Made by a program: the position numbers and the translations under genes. A stretch of 64,000 bases of DNA from Faecalicatena_A orotica (GTDB lineage Bacteria > Bacillota > Clostridia > Lachnospirales > Lachnospiraceae), in assembly GCF_040545875.1 (NCBI RefSeq), contig NZ_JBEPMR010000007.1; one strand, given 5' to 3'. The notes below the pieces were generated by a model. The model made no database searches, had not been told where the DNA came from, and was given only the letters and a program-made list of their open reading frames with translations. Of this stretch, positions 43,484-51,395 are shown in pieces; position 1 is the stretch's first letter; every line of letters starts with the position of its first letter.

Positions 43484-43625
43484 CTGGTTCATCCGGGCGG
43501 CAGGAAAGACTCATTTCCCTGTAGGGACTCAAACCCGTATGCAGCTGATGTGTCCTTACTATAATTTACTTTGCAGATGGCAGTGGGATGTATGCTCTCT
43601 ATCTTCGTTCAGCTGTCAATGATGT

Positions 43626-43640
43626 TAGGTATATTACCTA
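43626..43640. other. Palindrome between two divergent structured elements
   Basis: TAGGTATATTACCTA lies midway between copies 3 and 4, which point away from each other. It may be part of a shared control region for two transcripts. The rest of 43540-43690 holds no gene that I can support. Confidence 0.3.
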
Positions 43641-43749
43641 AAGGCCACTTGCAGATATGATTTAGAACGGGCAACCCATACAAATACGCTGCATCTGGTT
43701 CGGAATCCCCTCTGGGGAACGGGTCTTTTCCTGCCAGCTGGATGCACCA

Positions 43750-44040
43750 GCAAAGTGAAAGACGAGTCTGCCGGGCATCGGGGCCTTCCCTGCTGTTTCT
43801 AAATCCATAAAGTGCACTTAGAGCCCGTTAGGGAAAAATCGGAGAAAATAGAGGGCAGAATTTGATGTCCGCATCAAATTCTGAAGACGCCTGCGGGGCA
43901 AAATCATCAAGATTTTGGCCCAAATGCGGCTGGTACCTCTATTTTCTCCGATTTTTCCATTACGGGCTCTAAGTAAACGGTCAGGATCTAGAAACAGCAG
44001 GGAATGCCCCGATGCCCGGCAGACTCGCCTTTCGCTTTGC
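43750..44040 (+). repeat. Large palindromic structured element, copy 4
   Basis: A 291-base palindrome and the most divergent copy. Outer arms are 43750-43801 with 43988-44040 (GAGTCTGCCGGGCATCGGGG with its complement). Inner arms are 43818-43854 with 43935-43972 (ATCGGAGAAAATAGAGG with CCTCTATTTTCTCCGAT). The tip has a hairpin at 43856-43883 (12 pairs), CGCCTGCG (43888-43895), a hairpin at 43899-43917 with loop ATCAA, and CAAATGCG. Stems have fully different sequence from the other copies, but the tip architecture and motifs are kept. GTCTTTTCCTGC at 43723-43734 precedes it. It ends 33 bases from the zinc dehydrogenase stop. Confidence 0.75.
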
Positions 44041-44072
44041 GTCCCCCCATCCGTCAACAAAACTAAAGCCCG

Positions 44073-45125
44073 TTAACTTATATCCCAGGGATGGAGTACC
44101 ACCTTGATTGCGTCACCTGATTTTGTCAGCTGGATCCCTTCGTTGATTTTATCCAGAGGCAGTATATGTGTGATGAATTTCTCCGTCGGGAACGTCGGTG
44201 AAATCGCAAGCTGGTATGCTCTCTTAGACTGGCTGTAGGAGGCCCCGAAATGTCCTTTTATCCAGATATTGTTGTAATGGATCAGATTGCAGTCCAGTTC
44301 TGTCATGGAGCCTTTCGGGACTCCGCCGAAGAATACGACAAGCCCGCCTTTTTTTACCATGTGGATGCTCTGTGTCTGTGTTGCATTGGCAGGCGTGGCT
44401 GAGATGACTTTGTCTGCACCTTTTCCGTTTGTCAGCCGTTTGACAGCCTCAATGGGATCTTCCACGGAACTGTTGACGGTAACATCGACTCCAAACTGTT
44501 TTGCCATTTCCAGACGTGTATCGTTCAAATCGATCATAATGACTTTCTGGGCGCCCCTGATCTTTGCCAGCTGTGCCATGAAACATCCGATCGGACCTGC
44601 GCCGATAATAACCAGCACATCCGGATATTCCACCTTTACGTTTTCAAGACACGCAAAGACAGAGGTCAGTGGTTCTCCAAGACTCGCCGCCTCGAATGAA
44701 ACATCCTCAGGAATCTCATAGATTCCGCCCCTCCGGATTTTTTCCCCTTTTACTGCCACGTATTGTGCAAAACCACCGGTTCCCGCAAGAGAGGCTACCT
44801 CTTTGTTGGAACAGTTTTCACTATGACCGCTGATGCATTCCTCGCATTCCATACAATAGGTTCCCGGAAATAAAAATAAACGGTCTCCCGTCTGATACTT
44901 CGTCTCTTCTTCGCCGACCTCATCCACGACACCTACTATTTCATGTCCATAAATAAACGGGTAGTTTCCTTTCCTTGAGTCACTTGTCAGATTCCGGATA
45001 TCGGAGCCGCACAGGCCAACCGCCATGATTTTCAATATAAGCCCGTCCCTGGGACACGCCGGTTTTTCCACAGATTCCACCCTTATATCATTCGGTCCGT
45101 ACATCACTGCCGCTTTCATTTCCAT
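44073..45125 (-). CDS. Zinc-dependent alcohol dehydrogenase
   Basis: A 350-residue medium-chain dehydrogenase of the sorbitol/threonine type. The catalytic zinc site is 'GLCGSDIRN' (about 37-45) with 'YGHEIVGVVDEVG' (about 60). The structural zinc loop with four Cys is 'CMECEECISGHSENC' (about 92-106). The NAD site is 'VLVIIGAGPIGCFMAQLA' (about 170-187). It oxidises a polyol or secondary alcohol. The ATG at 45125 has AGGAGG eight bases upstream. It is divergent from an FGGY kinase gene, and polyol to ketose to ketose phosphate is a likely joint route. Confidence 0.9.
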   Translation of the reverse strand: MEMKAAVMYGPNDIRVESVEKPACPRDGLILKIMAVGLCGSDIRNLTSDSRKGNYPFIYGHEIVGVVDEVGEEETKYQTGDRLFLFPGTYCMECEECISGHSENCSNKEVASLAGTGGFAQYVAVKGEKIRRGGIYEIPEDVSFEAASLGEPLTSVFACLENVKVEYPDVLVIIGAGPIGCFMAQLAKIRGAQKVIMIDLNDTRLEMAKQFGVDVTVNSSVEDPIEAVKRLTNGKGADKVISATPANATQTQSIHMVKKGGLVVFFGGVPKGSMTELDCNLIHYNNIWIKGHFGASYSQSKRAYQLAISPTFPTEKFITHILPLDKINEGIQLTKSGDAIKVVLHPWDIS

Positions 45126-45191
45126 ATTATCTTCCTCCTGTCATTTTCTGCTTACAGTATAAAATTGCATCCCCGCAGAAGCAATTTTTAT

Positions 45192-45213
45192 ATTGCCGTT
45201 TTGTTACGGCAAT
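45192..45213. promoter_or_regulatory. Inverted repeat between dehydrogenase and kinase genes
   Basis: ATTGCCGT and ACGGCAAT form perfect 8-base arms around 6 bases, in the 172-base divergent region. It is a candidate operator for both genes. Confidence 0.5.
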
Positions 45214-45297
45214 TTGTGTTTTGAGAAGTTGATACTCACCTGTTAACATTATTTATAGTATGATGCACACTATATTTTTAGAGGAGGTACACCCTAT

Positions 45298-46875
45298 ATG
45301 AGTAATCCAGAAAACTGCCTGATCGGCATTGACTTGGGAACAACCAACGTAAAGGGTATTATTTTAGCAGATGACGGGACAGTAATCGCCTCGGCGTCAA
45401 GGGAAAACAAACTGCTGTTCCCCGGACCGGACATGGTGGAACAGGATGCAGCACTCTGGTGGAGCAATACCGTAGAAATCCTGCAGGAAATCACACGGAA
45501 AGCCGGACCGGAAGTCGTGAGGAAGATCCGTGGCATCTCTGTAAGCTCCCAGACCGTCACTATGCTTCCCGTAGATAAGGAAGGCAGTCCCTTAAGGAAT
45601 GCCATGATATGGATGGACAGCCGTTCTGCTGCAGAACTGCGCTATATCATAGATTCCATTGGCTTTAACAGGCTCGTTTCTATCATTGGTGCACAGCCGG
45701 ATGTTGCTTTTCTTCCTAATAAGATCCTGTGGTTCAAAAAGAATGAACCGGAACTTTTTTCTAAGACATACCGGGTGCTTCAGGCAAGTTCCTATATTAA
45801 TTATAAACTCACAGGCCAAATGACGATGGATATCGATCAGGCCGTGCGGTGCCAATGTCTGGATCTCCAGAATTTAAAGTGGTCCGAAGAAATCCAGAAA
45901 GTAATCGGATGTGATCTGGATGCACTGCTCCCTGCACCAAGCCTGACAACTGAAATTATCGGGACTGTTACACCACAGGCAGCTGCGTTAACCGGGCTGG
46001 TCAGCGGCATTCCGGTGGCTGCCGGCGCCAGTGATGCGATGGCTTCTATGTACGCAACCGGTTTGAGCAGACTCGGTGAAGCAGGGGAATCCTCTGGCAC
46101 GACATCCCTTGTGTTTGTAGGAAGTGACCGGCGCAGCGCGACAGATATCCCTGTCGTAACCAAGCCATGCTCCATAGACGGAATGCCTTACGTCTTTGAT
46201 GCACCGATTAATACAAGCGGAGCCGCGCTGAAATGGTATCTAGATACCTTCGGACAGCCAGAAAAGGACTACGCAGCCGCACACGGGATGAACGTATATG
46301 ACCATATCAACCAGCTTGCATTAAATGCCGCACCCGGCAGCGGTGGTGTTCTTTTCTTCCCCTATCTGCTCGGAGAGCGGGCGCCGCTCTGGAATTCCCA
46401 TGCGCGAGGAATGTTTATCGGCATGTCTCTCGACACAACAAAGGATGAAATGCTCCGCAGTGTTTTTGAGGGAACCGCTTTTGCCCTGCGCCATGTTATG
46501 GATACGATCAAATCCGCCGGCGGAAAAGCAGACTGCCTGCGCATTACCGGGGGCGGAGCCAAAAGCCGTACATGGTCCAGAATCAAAGCCTCTATGCTGC
46601 ATATGCCTGTGCACATTCTGGATGAGAAGTCCGGAGATGTTCCTTTCGGCGATGCCTTGATTGTGGGACATTCTATCGGAGTCTTTTCAGACCTTACTGC
46701 AAGCATTGACAAGCTGATCCGGGTGAAAGAAGTCATTCAGCCTGATGAAGAATGGGCTACGGTTTACGACCGGCTCTATCCTTATTATCTGGATATGTAC
46801 AAACATCTGGATGAGGATTTTATAAAACTGCGGAAAACCATGCAGGAACTGGAACATGATGGAGAGAAAAGATGA
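45298..46875 (+). CDS. FGGY-family carbohydrate kinase (xylulokinase-like)
   Basis: A 525-residue sugar kinase. The phosphate-binding start is 'LIGIDLGTTNVKGIILADDG' (residues 8-27), the FGGY signature region 'ERAPLWNSHARGMFIGMSLD' at about 360-379, and the ATP site 'LRITGGGAKSRTW' at about 415. Residues 'MIWMDSRSA' at about 102 match the substrate-binding region of xylulokinase-like members. A strong AGGAGG precedes the ATG. The stop overlaps the start of the OFA transporter gene by four bases. Confidence 0.9.
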   Translation: MSNPENCLIGIDLGTTNVKGIILADDGTVIASASRENKLLFPGPDMVEQDAALWWSNTVEILQEITRKAGPEVVRKIRGISVSSQTVTMLPVDKEGSPLRNAMIWMDSRSAAELRYIIDSIGFNRLVSIIGAQPDVAFLPNKILWFKKNEPELFSKTYRVLQASSYINYKLTGQMTMDIDQAVRCQCLDLQNLKWSEEIQKVIGCDLDALLPAPSLTTEIIGTVTPQAAALTGLVSGIPVAAGASDAMASMYATGLSRLGEAGESSGTTSLVFVGSDRRSATDIPVVTKPCSIDGMPYVFDAPINTSGAALKWYLDTFGQPEKDYAAAHGMNVYDHINQLALNAAPGSGGVLFFPYLLGERAPLWNSHARGMFIGMSLDTTKDEMLRSVFEGTAFALRHVMDTIKSAGGKADCLRITGGGAKSRTWSRIKASMLHMPVHILDEKSGDVPFGDALIVGHSIGVFSDLTASIDKLIRVKEVIQPDEEWATVYDRLYPYYLDMYKHLDEDFIKLRKTMQELEHDGEKR

Positions 46876-48143
46876 ATTATGAAAAAACGAAACAATTAAC
46901 AAAGAAAAGGTGGGCTGTCTTAGTTGCCAGCTGTATGATTAATCTTTGTATCGGCTCCCTATATGTATGGAGTGTCTTTGCCGCGCCAATGGCAGATTAT
47001 TTAAGCTCCGTTACTTTATCGGCAATTACAGCTTCCGACCTCGCAATTGTATTCACGATTGCGAATTCGGTAGGGCCGGTCACACTCATTTCAGGCGGTA
47101 TGATTAATGACAAATTCGGGCCAAAATGGGTTGTCTTTTTAGGAGGACTGCTGTTTGGAATCGGCATGATCGGGTCCGGGTTTGCAAAAAGCATCCCATC
47201 TCTTATGGTAAGCTATGGATTAGGATGTGGTCTGGGGATGGGACTTGTATACGGATGCACCATCAATAATTCTGTAAAACTGTTTCCTGACCGGCGCGGT
47301 CTGGTCGGCGGAATTGCAACGGCTTCATATGGGATCAGTTCTGTTGTGATTCCTCCGATAGCAAATGTATGTATTCACCGCATGGGAATCATCCCTACTT
47401 TCAAGTTGTTAGGTATTGTATTTATTTTAGTTATATGCATCGGGGCATTTTTTATTGAAAAGTGTCCGGAAGGTTTTGTACCTGCTGGATATGAAGAAAA
47501 AATGGCTCAAAAGAAGAACGGCGGAAAGGATAAAAAAGAACATACCAGAATACAAGAAGAAAAAAACTGGCGTCAAATGTTACAGGACCCGGTGTTTTAC
47601 ATCATGATCACAATGCTGACCTGCGGGGCTGTATTTGGCTTAATGACCATCTCACAGGCCTCCCCTATCGCCCAGCAGATGATCGGGATGTCAGTTATGT
47701 CAGCCACAACTGCCGTTTCCGTCCTGGCACTGTTTAACACTCTGGGAAGAGTTGCCGCCGGGTATCTGTCGGATATCATCGGAAGGATTAATGTTCTCAC
47801 GATTATGCTCGTTTCATCCATACCGGGACTGCTTTTGATCTGTACGTCCGGGATTGGCGATGTGGTAAAATTCTATATCGGGGTATCTATAATCGGACTT
47901 TGTTTCGGTTCCTTCATGGGCGTATTCCCCGGATTCACCGCGGATCAGTTCGGCCAGAAAAATAACAGCGTAAATTATGGGATTATGTTTATCGGATTTG
48001 CATTGGCAGGTTATTTAGGGCCTACGATTATGAATCAGGTGTATAGCGCGTCTGGAAATTACAGCTTAGCATTTGTCATCGCCATTGGGTTAGCAGTTTT
48101 GGGAATATTACTGTCCCTCTTATACCGGAGAAAGACCCGTTAG
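46872..48143 (+). CDS. MFS transporter, OFA (oxalate/formate antiporter) type
   Basis: A 423-residue twelve-segment transporter of the OFA subfamily. The start 'KKRWAVLVASCMINLCIGSL' with 'YVWSVFAAPMADYL' is the subfamily signature. 'SGGMINDKFGPKWVVFLGGL' at about 76-95 is the loop 2-3 motif, and a charged central loop 'KKNGGKDKKEHTRIQEEKNW' splits the two halves. It probably moves a small carboxylate or the kinase substrate. It is translationally coupled to the kinase and followed 42 bases later by a flavodoxin-ferredoxin gene. Confidence 0.88.
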   Translation: MNYEKTKQLTKKRWAVLVASCMINLCIGSLYVWSVFAAPMADYLSSVTLSAITASDLAIVFTIANSVGPVTLISGGMINDKFGPKWVVFLGGLLFGIGMIGSGFAKSIPSLMVSYGLGCGLGMGLVYGCTINNSVKLFPDRRGLVGGIATASYGISSVVIPPIANVCIHRMGIIPTFKLLGIVFILVICIGAFFIEKCPEGFVPAGYEEKMAQKKNGGKDKKEHTRIQEEKNWRQMLQDPVFYIMITMLTCGAVFGLMTISQASPIAQQMIGMSVMSATTAVSVLALFNTLGRVAAGYLSDIIGRINVLTIMLVSSIPGLLLICTSGIGDVVKFYIGVSIIGLCFGSFMGVFPGFTADQFGQKNNSVNYGIMFIGFALAGYLGPTIMNQVYSASGNYSLAFVIAIGLAVLGILLSLLYRRKTR

Positions 48144-48185
48144 CCCCTGTGTACCTGAGAAAGTTCAAGTATAGGAGTGAAACTC

Positions 48186-49142
48186 ATGAAAGTATTAATT
48201 ATTTATTTCTCTCAAAGCGGGAATACACGCAAAATTGCACACAGCATCGGTGACGGCGCCAGAGAAGCAGCATCACGGGTTGATGTAAAAAGCATTAAAA
48301 AAGTTTCTTATGAAATGCTGGAAAATTATGATTTAATTGGTCTCGGAAGCCCTGTCTGGAAAGCTGACCCGCCGAATATCCGCAGATTTTATAATAATGC
48401 CCCTGACCAAAAGGGCAAACATATTTTTTCATTTTGTACACATGGCACAATGCCGGGGTTTTATTTCCCGGTTGTGCTCCCAAACCTAAAGAAAGCCGGT
48501 TTTACAGTTATCGGAAACAGGCGGTGGTATGGAAACGTCGTAATGCCGGGCATGCCTGAGCCTTATTACACTGCCGGGCATCCTGATGCACAGGATCTGG
48601 CAGAAGCCAAAGCATTTGGCCGTGAAATGGTGGAAAGGAGTCAGCGTATTCACAATGGTGAGACAGATCTCATCCCACCAATGCCGGAAAATGACGTTAA
48701 CAAAAACCAGGCCGTTGCAATTGTAAATATGCTATTAGAATATGGGAACCCTCAGGGAAAAATTGTGCGTGATCCGGAAAAATGTATTTATCCCAAATGT
48801 ACACGTTGTATGGATAATTGTACGATGGATTACATTGATTTATCATGTGAACCCCAAAAGTTTGGAAGCGAGGGCTGCTGCTGCAACGACAACCATGAAT
48901 GCGCATGGTGTTTCATGATTTGTCCGACTGGTGCTATTCGCCTGGAACCTAGTATTGAAGAACATATCAAGCCTCTGATTGGCGTTCGGAAAACATTATT
49001 CGAAAGCATTTTGGATGAAGCCGAACGTAACGGCGAATTCAGAAGACTAATTCCCATTGAAGAGGTTGGATTTAACACACCTTATTGTCTGGCACATCCG
49101 GACAAACCACATTTTAAAGTACCGGCAAAACCAGAGGAATAA
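48186..49142 (+). CDS. Flavodoxin/4Fe-4S ferredoxin fusion (EFR1-like)
   Basis: A 318-residue electron-transfer protein. Residues 1-150 form a flavodoxin domain with the FMN-phosphate loop 'YFSQSGNTRKIAHSIG' and 'GLGSPVWKADPPN'. Residues 200-270 hold two iron-sulfur sites: 'CIYPKCTRCMDNC' and a cluster ending 'CAWCFMICPTGAI', with an extra run of three Cys ('GCCCNDNHEC'). A C-terminal tail of about 50 residues is not assigned. The ATG at 48186 follows AGGAG; the GTG at 48177 overlaps that site. It may pass electrons to a reductase linked to the kinase/transporter pathway. Confidence 0.85.
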   Translation: MKVLIIYFSQSGNTRKIAHSIGDGAREAASRVDVKSIKKVSYEMLENYDLIGLGSPVWKADPPNIRRFYNNAPDQKGKHIFSFCTHGTMPGFYFPVVLPNLKKAGFTVIGNRRWYGNVVMPGMPEPYYTAGHPDAQDLAEAKAFGREMVERSQRIHNGETDLIPPMPENDVNKNQAVAIVNMLLEYGNPQGKIVRDPEKCIYPKCTRCMDNCTMDYIDLSCEPQKFGSEGCCCNDNHECAWCFMICPTGAIRLEPSIEEHIKPLIGVRKTLFESILDEAERNGEFRRLIPIEEVGFNTPYCLAHPDKPHFKVPAKPEE

Positions 49143-49144
49143 AG

Positions 49145-49198
49145 GAAGAGACTGCTCGGAAAAAATCGCTATATGCGGCTTTTCCGGGCAATCTCTTC
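49145..49198. terminator. Bidirectional terminator between the ferredoxin and MATE genes
   Basis: GAAGAGA and TCTCTTC enclose CGGAAAA and TTTTCCG, giving a long interrupted stem between two convergent genes. Confidence 0.75.
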
Positions 49199-49212
49199 AT
49201 ATTCCTTCTCTT

Positions 49213-50610
49213 CTATTTTTCTGTGTTCCTGACCTCACTGTCAACTACACTCTTCCCTCTCCACTTCCCTCTTCTGTAGAAGTAAACACTCATGACTGCC
49301 CCCATAATTAAGGATAGCGTCAGTGAAATAAAGATATATTCCTTTCTTCCCTGTGGGTATTGTGCACTTTTCGTCAAAAATATGAGTAAATATGACAGCG
49401 GCACGCGGATAAACAATGTCATTGTTATGGCTATCCACATTGGTGTGACCGTGTCTCCTGCCCCCCTCATAACACCGGTTAATCCCTGTACGATTCCCAT
49501 TGCAACATAGCCCGGGGCAAGTATCATCATCATTTTCATACTCGTAGCAATCAGTTCCTCTGTGTTTGTAAATATCCCCATAAGGTTCCTCCCGAAAATC
49601 AGGATGGAAACCGTGATCACAGAAGTTGTTATGATTGTCATCAGCGTCCCCTGTCTGGCCCCCTGCTCAACCCTTGCCTGATCCCCGGCGCCCACATTCT
49701 GCCCCGCATATGTCGTCAGTCCGTTTCCGAAGGATTGGTTCGGCAGCATCGCGAAGCCGTCCACACGCATTACCATCACATTCGCTGCAATAAATAATTC
49801 ACCGAAACTGTTTGTCAATGACTGTACCAGCAGCATTGAAGTCGCCAGAATAGCCTGTGACACTCCTGAAGGAAATCCCAGCCTGATAATATCAATGGCA
49901 AATTCCTTCTTTAATTTCAGATTCTGAGGTTTAATATCAAACAGTGTATCCATCCGTTTTAATTTGAGAAAGCATAATAGTCCGGAAATCCCCTGTGCAA
50001 TAATGGTTGCATAGGCTACCCCGTCAACTCCCAGTTTCAGCACAGAAACAAAAAACAGGTCTAAAATAATATTAATCATGCTTGAAATTAGCAGATAAAT
50101 TAATGCGGAAACAGAATCACCTAATCCACGCAGAACCCCGCTGAGTATATTAAAAAAGGCCAGCCCTGCCGATCCCAGAAATAAAATTCTCAGATAGGAT
50201 GTGCACCAGTCAATGATGCTGTCAGGCGTATTTAAAAGTTGCAGCATCGGCCTGGCCAGAAGCGTGGCTACCACCATGATTAACAAAGATGCAATAAATG
50301 TAAGCGTAATACAGTTGCCGATTGTATGTGAAAGCCCGTCGCGTATTCTGGCTCCCAGATACTGGGATACCACTATACTTGCGCCTACACTGATTCCTAC
50401 AAATAATACAATCAGAAGATTCACGACCGGTCCCGCCGAACCGACGGCCGCCAGTGCGGAATCCCCAATATATTTCCCTACCACGACGCTATCCACTGTA
50501 TTGTACAATTGCTGCGCAATATTTCCCAGCAGCATAGGAATCGTAAATATCCCGATCTTCTTCCAGGGCGTCCCTTTTGTCATATCGACCGGCCCGAATA
50601 ATTTTCCCAT
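49213..50610 (-). CDS. MATE-family efflux transporter
   Basis: A multidrug/toxin exporter of 465 residues with about twelve membrane segments in two halves. It begins 'MGKLFGPVDMTKGTPWKKIG' and has the MATE-typical 'PMLLGNIAQQLYNTVDSVVV' at about 25-44, with the second-half repeat near 'FGNGLTTYAGQNVGAGDQAR'. The frame extends to 50715, but the ATG at 50610 follows GGGGGAA and gives the normal family start. It is separated by a terminator from the response regulator gene upstream, so it has its own promoter. Confidence 0.9.
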   Translation of the reverse strand: MGKLFGPVDMTKGTPWKKIGIFTIPMLLGNIAQQLYNTVDSVVVGKYIGDSALAAVGSAGPVVNLLIVLFVGISVGASIVVSQYLGARIRDGLSHTIGNCITLTFIASLLIMVVATLLARPMLQLLNTPDSIIDWCTSYLRILFLGSAGLAFFNILSGVLRGLGDSVSALIYLLISSMINIILDLFFVSVLKLGVDGVAYATIIAQGISGLLCFLKLKRMDTLFDIKPQNLKLKKEFAIDIIRLGFPSGVSQAILATSMLLVQSLTNSFGELFIAANVMVMRVDGFAMLPNQSFGNGLTTYAGQNVGAGDQARVEQGARQGTLMTIITTSVITVSILIFGRNLMGIFTNTEELIATSMKMMMILAPGYVAMGIVQGLTGVMRGAGDTVTPMWIAITMTLFIRVPLSYLLIFLTKSAQYPQGRKEYIFISLTLSLIMGAVMSVYFYRRGKWRGKSVVDSEVRNTEK

Positions 50611-50717
50611 GATGGATTCCCCCTTTTTAACCCTCATTATATCCCGGAAAACAAATAAAAACTTTCCTATGCTTATCCTCCTCATATACGATTTTTCGTT
50701 ATATCCTGTCGTCAAAA

Positions 50718-50760
50718 AAACAGAGAACGAAAATCAGGATATGATTTTTGTTCTCTGTTT
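50718..50760 (-). terminator. Terminator after the response regulator gene
   Basis: An 18-base stem (AAACAGAGAAC.AAAATC and complement) with a 7-base loop and a T-run of seven on the minus strand. Confidence 0.88.
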
Positions 50761-50774
50761 AACTTAATCTTTTT

Positions 50775-51395
50775 TCACCATATCGGTGATATATACCCGA
50801 GCTGAATTGCTTTAGTCACAGCTTCCACGACAGAAGAAACTTCTAACTTTCCAAAGATATGCTGCAAGTGATTTGAAAGAGTCCTCTCACTCATATATAA
50901 TTCCCCGGCAACACACTTCCGCGTTTTTCCGCTGCTGATCAGCCGTAAGATTTTCTTTTCCATACTCGTTAAATCCTCAATAATAATGTCCCCATTCTCT
51001 GAGGGAAAACAAGTACCACCACGAAAAACATGAATCAGCGATGAAATCAAATCATCGGGACTGATGTTTTTATTCAGGAAACCACTTAAACCCGCTTTTT
51101 TCGCCTCATGCCTGTAAACGGGAAGATCATAACCCGTGAGAACCACGATTTTTACTGCAGAATTCTCTTTTAACAAACCTGCCGCTATTTCTAATCCATC
51201 GGCATCACTTAAATTACCGAGGTTAATGTCCATCAAAACAATATCTATGCTTTTATCACTGATCATCTTTTGCAGACTCTGAATGTCCTGCGTTGAATAG
51301 AAATGGTCGATTTCATCATATTCATCCAGGGCAATCGAAAGACTTCCTGCAAAAAGTGTATGGTCATCAACTAATAAAATATTGATAAGAAACAT
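50775..51395 (-). CDS. NarL/LuxR-type response regulator
   Basis: A 206-residue regulator. The receiver domain has the acidic pair in 'ILLVDDHTLFAG' (residues 6-17), the phospho-acceptor Asp in 'DIVLMDINLGN' (about 57), and Lys in 'LNKNISPDDL' (about 110). The C-terminal LuxR helix-turn-helix is 'MEKKILRLISSGKTRKCVAG' with 'MSERTLSNHLQHIFGKL' at about 145-190. The gene overlaps the end of the kinase gene by 29 bases. The ATG at 51395 lies directly against its AAAGGAG site, an odd spacing; translation coupled to the kinase gene, or a start slightly inside, would explain it. Confidence 0.9.
   Translation of the reverse strand: MFLINILLVDDHTLFAGSLSIALDEYDEIDHFYSTQDIQSLQKMISDKSIDIVLMDINLGNLSDADGLEIAAGLLKENSAVKIVVLTGYDLPVYRHEAKKAGLSGFLNKNISPDDLISSLIHVFRGGTCFPSENGDIIIEDLTSMEKKILRLISSGKTRKCVAGELYMSERTLSNHLQHIFGKLEVSSVVEAVTKAIQLGYISPIW

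Noticed and set aside
43690..43720. A tRNA T-arm-like string (GGTTCGGAATCCCC) beside element copy 4
   Set aside because: No acceptor stem, anticodon arm or D-arm can be built around it, so it is not a tRNA gene.
43199..44040. Integron attC sites, which are also palindromic with variable arms
   Set aside because: These elements are much longer than attC sites, are not arrayed with cassettes, and no integrase gene is present.
43818..44060. An 80-residue minus-strand frame over element copy 4
   Set aside because: It lies entirely within the palindrome and resembles no protein; the other copies have no equivalent.
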